Shown here one piece after another: positions 1 through 7,441 of a stretch of 64,000 nt of DNA. Position 1 is the stretch's first letter. The number at the start of each line of letters is the position of its first letter. The notes under the pieces were generated by a model. That model worked only from the letters and a program-made list of their open reading frames with translations. It did no database searches and was not told where the DNA came from. The stretch is from an uncultured Aquimarina sp. (GTDB taxonomy: Bacteria; Bacteroidota; Bacteroidia; Flavobacteriales; Flavobacteriaceae), in contig CANMLL010000013.1 in the NCBI GenBank assembly GCA_947498775.1, positions 62,001 to 126,000 of the forward strand, in the 5' to 3' direction. A program made the position numbers and the translations under genes.

Positions 1-313
1 CTTGTAAAAGGTCCTCAAGGGAGCCGCCAAAGTATTTTCCATCAGTCAAGACAGAGATTCCACAAGCATTTGCTAATGTATATCCAATAACTACATTGTA
101 AACACTTTCTTTTTGATTAATCACTGATTTTGAGGGGGAACGACGTTTATGTTCGGCTATGATTCCGGTATTACTATTTCGTAAAGATTCTGCCAAGGAG
201 TTTGTCTCGCGATCAAATAACACAAAATCTTCTAGTAATTTGGGGGGAATTAAGTCTTTTTTAAGGTCTACCTCTATACGTTTATCTGCTATTATTTTGT
301 CTAATATGTTCAT
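1..313 (-). CDS. trpC: Indole-3-glycerol phosphate synthase, N-terminal part (cut by window edge)
   Basis: Reading the minus strand from the ATG at 313 gives MNILDKIIADKRIEV, then IIAEHKRRSPSKS and ISVLTDGKYFGGS. This is the N-terminal third of indole-3-glycerol phosphate synthase, which closes CdRP to indole-3-glycerol phosphate in Trp synthesis. The EHKRRSPSKS segment matches the conserved K-x-x-S-P-S phosphate and carboxylate-binding motif of the TIM barrel, and LTDxKYFxGS is the next family signature. About 104 codons are visible and the rest lies left of the window. It follows trpD in the same direction, separated by an intergenic repeat, so it is the fourth gene of a trpE-G-D-C operon. 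The assignment is firm; only the truncation by the window limits it. Confidence 0.93.
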   Translation of the reverse strand, partial: MNILDKIIADKRIEVDLKKDLIPPKLLEDFVLFDRETNSLAESLRNSNTGIIAEHKRRSPSKSVINQKESVYNVVIGYTLANACGISVLTDGKYFGGSLEDLLQ

Positions 314-318
314 ATGCT

Positions 319-391
319 GTCATCCTGAACTTGTTTCGGGATCTCATTGATTATAGTTACTATTATAGATTCCAGTCTTCACTGGAATGAC
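319..391. repeat. Imperfect inverted-repeat element between trpD and trpC
   Basis: The stretch begins GTCATCCTGAACTTG and ends CACTGGAATGACA. Its outer ends (GTCAT and ATGAC) are complementary, and the inner halves GATTCCAGTC and CACTGGAAT form a small local hairpin. I recognise this style of sequence (a 'CATCCTGAACTTGTTTC' half and a 'TTCACTGGAATGAC' half) as a short intergenic repeat common in Flavobacterial and other genomes. No second copy was found in this window, so repeat status rests on prior knowledge. Confidence 0.5.
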
Positions 392-399
392 AAATCTTT

Positions 400-1395
400 T
401 TAATTCTTACTAAGTTTCTGCACTTTCTTTAACGCTTCTAATCCTTTTCCAGAAAGTAATGATTCTTTGGCTTTTTCAAACCCTTCTTTTGGTTGTAATC
501 CTTCTACAGTTGCAATTGCCATCCCTGCATTGGCGCATACCACATTGTTTTGTGCTTCGGTTCCTTTTCCACTCAGGATACTCATAAAAATATCGGCAGA
601 TGCTGAAATAGAGTCTCCACCTGCGATTTCTTCTTGTTTCAAGGCCGAAACGCCAAAATCCATTGGGGTTAGCATGCCTTCGGTAGTATTAGAAATCGTT
701 TTGGTATTACCTGTCAATGAAATTTCATCATATCCATCTAGTGCATGAATAATGGTAAAATTTTTATCGGTATTTTGATATAAGTATCCGTACATCCTTG
801 CCAATTCAAGGTTAAAAACCCCCACAATCTGGTTTTTAGGAAAAGCAGGGTTTACCATGGGTCCCAGCATATTAAAAAACGTCTTTACTCCCAATTCACG
901 ACGAATCGGAGCTACATTTTTCATTGCAGGGTGAAATAGGGGGGCATGCAGGACACAAATTCCTGCTTCATCAATACTACGTTTCAAAAAATCTTTATCA
1001 TTACTAAATTTGATCCCCAGATATTCCATCACGTTAGAGCTACCACATTTTGAAGAAACTCCGTAGTTACCGTGTTTGGTAACCTTGATCCCTGCACCGG
1101 CTGAAACGAAAGAAGAAAGTGTAGAAATATTAAAAGTATCTTTTCCATCTCCACCTGTACCGCAAAGATCAATAGGATTATATTCGCTAAGATCTACTGC
1201 AACGCATAGTTCTAGTAAAGCGTCTCTAAAACCTTCTAACTCTTCGATAGTGATGCTTCGCATCATATATACAGTAAGAAAAGAAGCTATCTGGCTTTGG
1301 TTATATGTTCCTTTGGATATATTGACCAAAACATTTTTGGCTTCTTCTTTAGAGATATTTTCGTGATTGATTAATCGGTTGAGTAAGTTTTTCAT
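400..1395 (-). CDS. trpD: Anthranilate phosphoribosyltransferase
   Basis: This 331-residue protein transfers the phosphoribosyl group of PRPP to anthranilate, the second step of Trp synthesis. The family signatures are present: DLCGTGGDGKDTFNIST (glycine-rich PRPP loop), KHGNYGVSSKCGSSNVMEYLG (the KHGN metal/PRPP motif) and a central RRELGVKTFFNMLGPMVNP. The helical N-terminal domain (LINHENISKEEAKNVL, about residues 8-23) is also intact. Length is typical for the family. It lies between trpG and trpC on the minus strand. The 91-bp gap to trpG holds only AT-rich sequence and a short C-rich run after the start codon side. No truncation or odd residue was seen. Confidence 0.97.
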   Translation of the reverse strand: MKNLLNRLINHENISKEEAKNVLVNISKGTYNQSQIASFLTVYMMRSITIEELEGFRDALLELCVAVDLSEYNPIDLCGTGGDGKDTFNISTLSSFVSAGAGIKVTKHGNYGVSSKCGSSNVMEYLGIKFSNDKDFLKRSIDEAGICVLHAPLFHPAMKNVAPIRRELGVKTFFNMLGPMVNPAFPKNQIVGVFNLELARMYGYLYQNTDKNFTIIHALDGYDEISLTGNTKTISNTTEGMLTPMDFGVSALKQEEIAGGDSISASADIFMSILSGKGTEAQNNVVCANAGMAIATVEGLQPKEGFEKAKESLLSGKGLEALKKVQKLSKN

Positions 1396-1486
1396 AGGCC
1401 CCTCACCCCAGCTCTCACTCCAAAATGGAGGGGGAGTTTAAACGGGTTATTATTTAAATTAATAGTTATCATTATATGTTTTGGTG

Positions 1487-2059
1487 TTAATTATTAACCC
1501 AATTTTCTAACATTTTTTTTCCGTTTGGAGTCAAAACCGATTCTGGGTGAAATTGTACTCCGCGAACATCCAACTCTTTATGACGCAGGGACATTATTTG
1601 CCCGTTTTCATCATAAGAGGTTACTTCTAGACATTCTGGAAAATCTTCCTCGGCTACGACCCATGAGTGATATCTTCCTACATCAAAACTTTTATCTAAC
1701 CCCTCAAAAAGAGGTTCATCTTCTGCAGATAGTGTTACATTGGTAGCCACACCGTGATATACCTCGTCTAGGTTGATCAGGCTACCGCCAAAAACCTCTC
1801 CGATGGCTTGTTGGCCCAGACAAACTCCAAAAATACTTTTGGAATCGGCATAGGATTCTATGATTCCCTTTAAAAGTCCGGCCTCATCTGGTATTCCTGG
1901 ACCCGGTGAGAGTAGAATTTTTTGGAAAGGTTCGATCTCTTCTAACCGTAATTGATCATTGCGTTTTACGGTGACCTCACACCCCAAATCTTCGAGATAA
2001 TGTACCAGGTTATACACAAATGAATCGTAGTTGTCTATTACTAATATTTTTTTACCCAT
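1487..2059 (-). CDS. trpG: Anthranilate synthase component II (glutamine amidotransferase)
   Basis: This 190-residue class I glutamine amidotransferase supplies ammonia to TrpE for anthranilate formation. The N-terminal KILVIDNYDSFVYNL is the family start. LLSPGPGIPDEAG is the oxyanion strand, GVCLGQQAIGEVFGG holds the nucleophilic Cys, and VQFHPESVLT carries the catalytic His and Glu near residues 168-176. It stands alone, not fused to TrpD or TrpE. It is preceded on the minus strand by trpE, with a 158-bp gap that holds a perfect 22-bp palindrome. A PabA role cannot be excluded, but the trpE-trpG-trpD order makes TrpG the natural reading. Confidence 0.96.
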   Translation of the reverse strand: MGKKILVIDNYDSFVYNLVHYLEDLGCEVTVKRNDQLRLEEIEPFQKILLSPGPGIPDEAGLLKGIIESYADSKSIFGVCLGQQAIGEVFGGSLINLDEVYHGVATNVTLSAEDEPLFEGLDKSFDVGRYHSWVVAEEDFPECLEVTSYDENGQIMSLRHKELDVRGVQFHPESVLTPNGKKMLENWVNN

Positions 2060-2158
2060 AATTTTTTAAGTTTCAAAGTCTCAGAGTTCCTAAGTTTCTT
2101 ATTTTACTTTGTTGCTTTTTCTGTGTTAGGGATAGCAGCAAGCTACCGTGTAGCGCGG

Positions 2159-2180
2159 ACCTGCCTGCCGGCAGGCAGGT
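2159..2180. repeat. Perfect 22-bp palindrome (REP-like) between trpE and trpG
   Basis: The 22 bases are a perfect palindrome built on CCTGCCTGCCGGCAGGCAGG. A near copy with one inserted base lies at 53630-53652 in front of the RND permease gene. The flanks here are unusually GC-rich for this genome and contain a second short hairpin (CCCGAGTATTCGGGG, about 2189-2203). This type of sequence is a dispersed intergenic palindrome in Flavobacteriaceae. It may act on the trpE-trpG mRNA junction, but that is inference. Confidence 0.65.
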
Positions 2181-2217
2181 AGCCCGACCCCGAGTATTCG
2201 GGGTAACACCCCAAACA

Positions 2218-3615
2218 CTATATTTCTTCTGCTAGCTTTAATGCTTTTGTTAATGCTCCTAGTTTATTGTATACTTCTTGTAATTCATTTTCTTCATTTG
2301 ATTCGTTTACCAATCCAGCTCCGGCCTGCCAATGCAACTGGTGATTTTTGCTTAAAAATGTACGGATCATAATAGCGTGATTAAAATTTCCTGAAAAATC
2401 CATAAAACCAATCGCTCCCCCATAGAAATCACGGTTTACTTTTTCATATTTTTCGATGAGTTGCATCGCCATATGTTTTGGCGCACCGCTTAGTGTACCG
2501 GCTGGAAAAGTATCTGCTACTACTTGCATTGTGGTAGTATCGGGATGTTTTTTACCGGTCACTTTGCTTACCAAATGAATTACATGAGAATAAAACTGAA
2601 TCTCACGATAGGTTTCTACAGTTACATTGCTTCCGTTACGACTGAGGTCATTTCGCGCCAGATCTACCAACATTACATGTTCTGCATTTTCCTTTTCATC
2701 TACAGATAGCTTTTTAGCTAATTCTGCATCGTGCTCGTCGTTACCCGTACGTTTGAAGGTTCCTGCAATAGGATGGATTTCGGCAATATCATCTTTTACC
2801 ACTAATTGTGCTTCGGGAGAGCTTCCAAAAATTTTGAAATCACCATAATCGAAATAAAATAAGTAAGGAGATGGGTTAATGCTGCGTAGTGCTCGATATA
2901 CATTAAACTCATCTCCTTTGAATTTTTGCGAAAAACGTTTGGAGAGCACCAGTTGAAATACATCTCCGCGATGGCAATGCTTTTTTGCAAGCGTTACATG
3001 TTCTTTATATTGCTCATCATTGAGGTTGGAGGTGGTGTTACCAACAACGGTAAAGTTGTATGATGCAAAGTTTTTAACTCTAAGAAGCGATTCAATTTCG
3101 TCGATATTACTTTCTGATTCGTAACAATGAGAAAAAATATAGGCCTCATTGGTAAAATTACTAATAGCGATAATGTTTTGATATACGATATACTGTATAT
3201 CTGGTATGTCTAGTGCACCTTCTTTTTTTGAAATTGTAATATCTTCAAAATAGCGAACAGCATCATAGGCAATATACCCAAACAATCCATTGTTTATGAA
3301 CTTGAAATTACTTTTTGAAGTTTCAAATTGTTGGGCAAACTCTTCAATTATTTTTGGGATATTGGTGTCGCTGGTAATCTTGGTTTTGGTTACACTTTTA
3401 TCAGGAAAAGATTGATAAACCGTTTCGTTTTCGATTTTTATGGTTGCAATCGGATTGCAGCATATATAAGAGAAGCTATTCTCACTACCCCGATAATCAT
3501 TATTCTCTAATAATAAACTGTTAGGGAAACGGTCTCTAATTTTAAGATATACACTTACCGGAGTAATTGTATCTGCAAGTATTCGTTTGTAATGTGTGGT
3601 TAACTTATAACTCAT
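2218..3615 (-). CDS. trpE: Anthranilate synthase component I
   Basis: TrpE makes anthranilate from chorismate with ammonia from TrpG. The chorismate-binding domain is clear: FGSSPEAQL, EIHPIAGTFKRTG, the ENAEHVMLVDLARNDLSRNG metal-site segment, TFPAGTLSGAPK, and the C-terminal GGAIGFMDFSGNFNHAIMIRT and WQAGAGLV. The N-terminal SLLLEN resembles the LLES element of Trp-sensitive TrpE proteins, so feedback inhibition is plausible. The open frame extends to a TTG at 3624, but the ATG at 3615 (MSYKLTTH) is preferred. It is the first structural gene of the operon, behind a leader-peptide attenuator. A PabB function is less likely given trpG, trpD and trpC downstream. Confidence 0.95.
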   Translation of the reverse strand: MSYKLTTHYKRILADTITPVSVYLKIRDRFPNSLLLENNDYRGSENSFSYICCNPIATIKIENETVYQSFPDKSVTKTKITSDTNIPKIIEEFAQQFETSKSNFKFINNGLFGYIAYDAVRYFEDITISKKEGALDIPDIQYIVYQNIIAISNFTNEAYIFSHCYESESNIDEIESLLRVKNFASYNFTVVGNTTSNLNDEQYKEHVTLAKKHCHRGDVFQLVLSKRFSQKFKGDEFNVYRALRSINPSPYLFYFDYGDFKIFGSSPEAQLVVKDDIAEIHPIAGTFKRTGNDEHDAELAKKLSVDEKENAEHVMLVDLARNDLSRNGSNVTVETYREIQFYSHVIHLVSKVTGKKHPDTTTMQVVADTFPAGTLSGAPKHMAMQLIEKYEKVNRDFYGGAIGFMDFSGNFNHAIMIRTFLSKNHQLHWQAGAGLVNESNEENELQEVYNKLGALTKALKLAEEI

Positions 3616-3657
3616 TTTAAACAATATAATTTTAATTCTATCCCTAATGAAAAGGCA

Positions 3658-3692
3658 ACAAAAAAAGGCTTGTCGCGATTTGACAAGCCTTT
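3658..3692 (-). terminator. trp attenuator terminator hairpin
   Basis: On the minus strand AAAGGCTTGTC (from 3692) and GACAAGCCTTT (to 3664) form a perfect 11-bp stem around a 7-base loop, followed at once by a run of Ts. The hairpin lies between the Trp-rich leader peptide and trpE. That is the position of a transcription attenuator rather than of an operon end. Confidence 0.85.
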
Positions 3693-3721
3693 GATATGTT
3701 TACTTAACATAATGACAGGAT

Positions 3722-3784
3722 CTATCTCACGACATTTTCGTTTTGAGAAGACCACCACCAATTATTTGTTAAGATTGTTTTCAT
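3722..3784 (-). CDS. trpL: trp operon leader peptide with Trp-Trp-Trp
   Basis: On the minus strand an ATG at 3784 opens a 20-codon frame ending in TAG at 3724-3722. Its middle reads TNNWWWSSQN, with three consecutive TGG codons at 3760-3752. It is followed by a strong hairpin with a U-run and then trpE, and it is preceded by a good TAnnTTTG promoter. This is the classic arrangement of ribosome-mediated attenuation: with scarce charged tRNA-Trp the ribosome stalls on the Trp codons and the terminator fails to form. A weak, wobble-rich antiterminator pairing can be drawn between GATAGATC (3726-3719) and GGCTTGTC of the terminator's left arm. The frame is too short for ordinary gene finders. Confidence 0.88.
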   Translation of the reverse strand: MKTILTNNWWWSSQNENVVR

Positions 3785-3800
3785 AATTCTTTTGTGAAAC

Positions 3801-3835
3801 CAAATATATAAATTAATTATAATTTGAGACAACAA
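3801..3835 (-). promoter_or_regulatory. trp operon promoter (TAnnTTTG type)
   Basis: On the minus strand TATATTTG (plus 3808-3801) matches the Bacteroidota -7 consensus TAnnTTTG exactly. A TTG at plus 3832-3830 lies 21 bp upstream, as expected for the -33 element. The leader ATG begins 16 bases downstream of the -7 box. Transcription from here would cover the leader peptide and attenuator. Confidence 0.7.
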
Positions 3836-3838
3836 AAA

Positions 3839-4405
3839 TTACATTTTTAATTCTACTGCTAGTTCGAACTCGTCACTGATAGTTTTATCACCTAGATTAT
3901 CGAAGAAACTCCCAGAACCATACTTAATGTCATATTTGGTTCTGTCTACCATTAGTTTTGTGGAAGCGCCATCACCATTTACTGCTAGATCAAAAGAAAT
4001 GGGGTTTGTTTTTCCCTTAATAGTAAGTTCTCCAGCAATTTTGTAACCTTTGTCAGTTTTTTTGGCTTTTGAAACCACTAGTTTTGCTGTTTTGTGATTT
4101 TTAACACCGAAAAAATCATCAGAATTTAAATGTCCTTCAAGTTTTTCTTTTCCGTTCCCGGCTTCAAGGTCTGTTACTTTTAGTGTTGTCATATCTACTA
4201 CGAACTCTCCACCAGTAATATTTTCTCCTTCAAAGACAAGGAATCCTTCCGATAGGTTTAATGTTCCGCTGTGTTCTCCCGTAACTTTTTTGCCTACCCA
4301 GTTTATTTTACTTTCTGAAGCTTTGATTTCTTTTTTCTGAGCAAATGTTGATGCCGAAGTAATAATTGCGATAGCTAAGATTAATGATTTAAGTCTAGTT
4401 TTCAT
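3839..4405 (-). CDS. YceI family periplasmic protein
   Basis: The 188-residue protein has a signal peptide (about residues 1-22, ending STFAQ). It then follows the YceI lipocalin-like beta-barrel pattern: ESKINWVGKKVTGEHSGTLNLSEG near the start, EGHLNSDDFFGVKNHKTAKL in the middle and GELTIKGKTNPISFDLAVN late. YceI proteins bind isoprenoid-like lipids in a periplasmic barrel; their cellular role is poorly defined. The gene lies 38 bp downstream of a MarR regulator on the same strand, so the two probably form an operon controlled by that regulator. The trp promoter starts directly after its stop, so there is no room for a long terminator. The family call is firm; the function is general. Confidence 0.92.
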   Translation of the reverse strand: MKTRLKSLILAIAIITSASTFAQKKEIKASESKINWVGKKVTGEHSGTLNLSEGFLVFEGENITGGEFVVDMTTLKVTDLEAGNGKEKLEGHLNSDDFFGVKNHKTAKLVVSKAKKTDKGYKIAGELTIKGKTNPISFDLAVNGDGASTKLMVDRTKYDIKYGSGSFFDNLGDKTISDEFELAVELKM

Positions 4406-4443
4406 GGTTTTAAAATTTAAAATATTTATGTTACTGATTTATT

Positions 4444-4896
4444 TTATGTTCTTAATTTGTTAAGTAATTCGTTTAGTGTTGTTAAATCTTGTTCTGAAAG
4501 ATTTGAAGTAATTCTATTTTCAAAAGACACCATTATAGGGTTTATTTCTTCTAAAAAGGCTTTTCCTTGATCAGTTATGGTAATTTCTACTTTTCTTCGA
4601 TTTGATTTACAAGTAATCCGTTTTACATATCCTTTGGAGATCAGTTTGTCTACCAATCTGGTAGTGTTACTCATTTTACTTACCATTCTTTCTTGTATGG
4701 TACAAAGATTTGCTGGTTGTCCTTTTTGTCCGTTTAAAATTCGTAAAACATTAAATTGCTGAATTGAAATATCATGAGGTTTCAATGCTAAATTGATTTT
4801 ATCCATCATCCAATTTTCTGTATATAACAGATTTACTATTACCTTTTTTGGAAGGGGAAGCACTACCTCGGTTTTTATGATATCTTCAATATTCAA
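4444..4896 (-). CDS. MarR family transcriptional regulator (upstream of yceI)
   Basis: This is a winged-helix repressor of the MarR type. QFNVLRILNGQ, NLCTIQERMVSKMSNTTRLVDKLISKGYVKR and the wing CKSNRRKVEITITDQGKAFL make up the DNA-binding domain, flanked by dimerisation helices. The open frame extends to a TTG at 4923, but that start would lie inside a palindrome that overlaps the promoter. The TTG at 4896 gives LNIEDIIKTEVVLP, which resembles the usual N-terminus of this subgroup, so I prefer it (about 150 residues). YceI follows in the same direction. The ligand is unknown. The palindrome at 4901-4923 suggests autoregulation. Confidence 0.88.
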   Translation of the reverse strand: MNIEDIIKTEVVLPLPKKVIVNLLYTENWMMDKINLALKPHDISIQQFNVLRILNGQKGQPANLCTIQERMVSKMSNTTRLVDKLISKGYVKRITCKSNRRKVEITITDQGKAFLEEINPIMVSFENRITSNLSEQDLTTLNELLNKLRT

Positions 4897-4900
4897 TTGT

Positions 4901-4923
4901 TTGTACAATATTTGTATGTACAA
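4901..4923. promoter_or_regulatory. Candidate MarR operator with palindromic TTGTACA arms
   Basis: TTGTACA (4901-4907) and TGTACAA (4917-4923) form an inverted repeat with a 9-base spacer. On the minus strand a TAnnTTTG match (TACATTTG, plus 4928-4921) overlaps the outer arm, and the preferred marR start at 4896 is just downstream. A repressor bound here would cover the promoter of the marR-yceI operon. The role is inferred from position and symmetry. Confidence 0.6.
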
Positions 4924-5134
4924 ATGTATGTTGATTTATGTTTCAGAAATTATAAAGTGATATTAATTCTTTGTTAAAATTGAACTTCAGTTCTTGTTAA
5001 ATAGTATTATTGCGGAATAAATAGTTTTGTTATTGGACTAAGTATTTATAAAAAATTCTGAAAAAATTTAGATAAAATTCAGAAACCATGTTAATTTTCT
5101 TTTGCTTAATTAACGGTTTTGATAAATTAGTAGT

Positions 5135-5656
5135 ATGTCGAAGTCAATTTGCTATATTGGATTGGTTATGCTTTTTGCTTGTTGTAAAGGAGAACAAAAA
5201 ATAGCACTTGATGCTACCAATGTTTTCAAAAGTAAAGGTGTAGAAATACCTATGTATGATTTTGAAAGTCTTGAGCCATTATTAAAAATTAACGATGGAA
5301 AAACCAGAGTGATAAATTTTTGGGCTACCTGGTGTAAACCTTGTGTGGCAGAATTGCCGTATTTTGAATTAATCAACAGTAGATATCCGGATAATGAGGT
5401 AGAAGTAATACTTGTGAGCCTGGATTTGCCGCAACATGTTGAAACAAAATTGATTCCGTTCTTAAAAAAACAGAAAATAGAAAGTAAGGTAATTTTATTA
5501 GATGATCCAGATGCAAATAACTGGATACCAAAAGTGAGTGAGAATTGGTCGGGTTCTATCCCGGCAACCATTATATATAAGGGAAATGCCAGTAAATTCT
5601 ATGAGAGATCTTTTACGTATAGTGATCTTGAAAAAGAATTAAAAAAAATGTTGTGA
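5135..5656 (+). CDS. TlpA-like thioredoxin-fold lipoprotein
   Basis: This 173-residue protein starts with a lipoprotein signal (LVMLFACCKG, Cys near 16-17), so it is probably anchored in the envelope. VINFWATWCKPCVAELPYFE is the TlpA/ResA thioredoxin core, with the redox pair in WCKPC at residues 66-70. A later SGSIPATIIYKG supplies the cis-Pro loop. Such proteins reduce or shuffle disulfides in the periplasm, for example during cytochrome maturation; the specific partner is not evident. It is followed 35 bp later by a second thioredoxin-fold protein and then two rhodaneses, which suggests an envelope thiol and sulfane-sulfur context. Confidence 0.9.
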   Translation: MSKSICYIGLVMLFACCKGEQKIALDATNVFKSKGVEIPMYDFESLEPLLKINDGKTRVINFWATWCKPCVAELPYFELINSRYPDNEVEVILVSLDLPQHVETKLIPFLKKQKIESKVILLDDPDANNWIPKVSENWSGSIPATIIYKGNASKFYERSFTYSDLEKELKKML

Positions 5657-5691
5657 TGACAAATTAAATACCAAACAAAAAAACTGTACCT

Positions 5692-6318
5692 ATGAAAACT
5701 TTAAAAATTCTTGTCGGAGTAGCTTTTGTAATAGCCATAAGTGCTTTTGCAATAGATAAAGTTTCAACTCCTAAAATCGATGGTGGGTATACTATTGGTG
5801 ATACAGCTACTGATTTTAAACTAAAAAATATAGATGGCTCTTTTATTTCTTTGGTTGATTATAAAGAAGCTAAAGGATTTATAGTTGTATTTACCTGTAA
5901 TCATTGTCCATACTCTGTGGCATATGAAGATAGAATAATTGAACTGGATAAGAAATTTAAAACCAAAGGATATCCGGTAATTGCAATAAATCCCAATAAT
6001 CCAAAGGCATATCCTGATGATAGTTTTGACAATATGAAAGTGCGATCGAATGAAAAAGGATTTACGTTTCCGTATTTATTTGACGACGGACAAAAAATAT
6101 ATCCGCAATATGGTGCAACCAAGACCCCGCATGTTTATGTTTTGGAAAAAACTTCTGAAGGAAATATAGTACGATATATTGGAGCGATAGATAATAATTA
6201 TAAGGATAGATCGGCCGCTTCCGAAAAATATGTAGAAGATGCAGTCAATGCATTATTAGAAGGAAAAAAAGTACCTGTAGAAGTTACCAAAGCTATTGGT
6301 TGTAGTATCAAAGCCTAA
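5692..6318 (+). CDS. Redoxin/AhpC-TSA family thioredoxin-like protein
   Basis: This 208-residue protein has a hydrophobic N-terminus (residues 5-20) that may be a signal or anchor. IGDTATDFKLKNIDGSFISLVDYKEAKGFIVVFTCNHCPYSVAYEDRI is the typical opening of the redoxin fold, with a CNHC pair at residues 69-72 in place of the classic thioredoxin CGPC. GATKTPHVYVLE contains the cis-Pro. Proteins of this subgroup are usually annotated as thioredoxin family or alkyl hydroperoxide reductase-like, without a proven substrate. It directly follows the TlpA-like gene and probably shares its transcript. Confidence 0.88.
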   Translation: MKTLKILVGVAFVIAISAFAIDKVSTPKIDGGYTIGDTATDFKLKNIDGSFISLVDYKEAKGFIVVFTCNHCPYSVAYEDRIIELDKKFKTKGYPVIAINPNNPKAYPDDSFDNMKVRSNEKGFTFPYLFDDGQKIYPQYGATKTPHVYVLEKTSEGNIVRYIGAIDNNYKDRSAASEKYVEDAVNALLEGKKVPVEVTKAIGCSIKA

Positions 6319-6345
6319 TATTTCTGTATATAAATGAAGTTATCA

Positions 6346-6378
6346 TTGTATACATTTCATAAAGGACTCTTATATTTG
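6346..6378 (+). promoter_or_regulatory. Promoter of the rhodanese pair
   Basis: TATATTTG at 6371-6378 is an exact match to the Bacteroidota -7 element. A TTG at 6346-6348, 22 bp upstream, fits the -33 element. It lies about 50 bp upstream of the first rhodanese gene. Confidence 0.6.
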
Positions 6379-6429
6379 TAAGGAATATAAATTAATACAG
6401 TCCAAATTTTTAGTATAATCTATTTTTAA

Positions 6430-6744
6430 ATGGCAGAAGATATCACACAAGAAGAGTGGCAAGAGCAAATTGCTAATGATGGTAACGCAATAATTTTAGA
6501 CGTTAGAACAGAAGAAGAAGTAGAAGATGGTTTTATCCCAGATATGCTGAATATAGATATTCGCAAGGGACAAGGTTTTCTTGACGAAGTAGAAAAGTTA
6601 GACAAAACCAAAAACTATTATATCTATTGTCGTTCGGGTGCTCGTAGCGCACAAGCTTGTACTTTAATGAACCAAATGGGATTCGAAACAACGTATAATC
6701 TAATTGGAGGTTTTATGAATTGGGAGGGTGAGACAGTAGAATAA
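6430..6744 (+). CDS. Single-domain rhodanese (cytoplasmic)
   Basis: This 104-residue protein is a one-domain rhodanese that moves sulfane sulfur from a donor to an acceptor through a persulfide on its active-site Cys. The active-site loop CRSGARS occupies residues 67-73, and the family's ILDVRTEEEVEDGFIPDMLNIDI is present near residues 22-44. The C-terminal GGFMNWEGE is the usual CH2B-like end. There is no signal peptide, so it is cytoplasmic. A rhodanese lipoprotein follows after 10 bp, giving one sulfurtransferase on each side of the inner membrane. Donor and acceptor cannot be named from sequence. Confidence 0.93.
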   Translation: MAEDITQEEWQEQIANDGNAIILDVRTEEEVEDGFIPDMLNIDIRKGQGFLDEVEKLDKTKNYYIYCRSGARSAQACTLMNQMGFETTYNLIGGFMNWEGETVE

Positions 6745-6754
6745 ATTTCTTGAT

Positions 6755-7150
6755 ATGAGGCTTAAACCATTTTTATTGATTGCTTTTTTTTCGTTGGCAT
6801 TATTCAATTGTAAACAGGTTGAAGATAGTTCTACGGTAGAACTTATTACACCTGAAGAAATGGATTCGTTATTGAAAATGGGGGAAGTGCAATTGATAGA
6901 TGTAAGAACTCCCAAAGAATATGTTGAAGGATATATAGAAGGAGCCATTAATATTGATTTCAGAAATAAAGATTTTGAAGAACGGATTGCTAAGGTCGAT
7001 AAATCAAAACCCATAGCTGTATATTGCGGTAGAGGAGGGAGAAGCGGTAAATGTTCTGCTTACATGAAAAAAGCGGGTTTTACTAAAATCTATGATCTTA
7101 ACGGTGGAATCACTGAGTGGAAATTTAAAGGCAAACCAGTGGTGAAATAG
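6755..7150 (+). CDS. Rhodanese-like lipoprotein
   Basis: This 131-residue protein begins with a lipoprotein signal (FSLALFNCKQ, Cys19). It continues as a single rhodanese domain: VQLIDVRTPKEYVEGYIEGAINIDF, then the active-site loop CGRGGRSGK from Cys91, then DLNGGITEWKFKGKPV. The catalytic Cys is present, so it should be an active sulfurtransferase in the periplasm or on the outer membrane. It forms an operon with the cytoplasmic rhodanese 10 bp upstream. The next gene on this strand is a YeiH/TauZ-type exporter, but a terminator-like hairpin lies between them. Confidence 0.92.
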   Translation: MRLKPFLLIAFFSLALFNCKQVEDSSTVELITPEEMDSLLKMGEVQLIDVRTPKEYVEGYIEGAINIDFRNKDFEERIAKVDKSKPIAVYCGRGGRSGKCSAYMKKAGFTKIYDLNGGITEWKFKGKPVVK

Positions 7151-7182
7151 AAACATAATTTTAGGGTATGTAACTAAAAATG

Positions 7183-7214
7183 AGAGCTATTTCTAACGAA
7201 GTAGCTTTTTTTAT
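7183..7214 (+). terminator. Hairpin terminator after the rhodanese operon
   Basis: AGCTATTTC and GAAGTAGCT form a 9-bp stem with one G-U pair around a TAAC loop, followed by TTTTTTT. It lies about 33 bp past the rhodanese lipoprotein stop and reads as a rho-independent terminator. Confidence 0.7.
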
Positions 7215-7232
7215 GAAGTGTTGTATGCTTTG

Positions 7233-7310
7233 TTGATTCTAGCAGGATCGACCTTAAGGAAGGAGCCAGGTTGGCACGATAGAAAGTGATTTTTTTGATC
7301 AATAGAAGTA
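7233..7310. repeat. Partial relative of the 47.5-kb palindromic element
   Basis: TTGATTCTAGC at 7233-7243 and TTTTTTGATCAAT within 7290-7304 recur in the same order and orientation at 47490-47525, inside a 161-nt palindromic element. The middle part here is unrelated, so this looks like a diverged or rearranged relative. Only two relatives are visible in the window. Confidence 0.4.
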
Positions 7311-7384
7311 AGAAAGCTAGCTATGTTTAAAATCATAATACCACACTCATGTATATAAAAATGCATCGTTGTTTTTATTATTTA

Positions 7385-7400
7385 ATGTAAACGTTTACAT
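7385..7400. promoter_or_regulatory. LacI-type operator upstream of the exporter gene
   Basis: This is a perfect 16-bp palindrome, ATGTAAACGTTTACAT, 41 bp before the ATG of the YeiH/TauZ-like gene. The identical 16-mer lies at 17706-17721 and a two-mismatch version at 16454-16469, either side of a LacI-family gene. The central CG and the symmetric arms are typical of LacI/GalR operators. The link to the regulator at 16670 is inference from these shared sites. Confidence 0.75.
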
Positions 7401-7441
7401 TTACATAATGCCCGAAAGAATTAACTCTTAGTTGATCGTAA

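Noticed and set aside
159..350. A 63-codon plus-strand frame at the left edge
   Set aside because: It is antisense to the start of trpC, which has clear family motifs.
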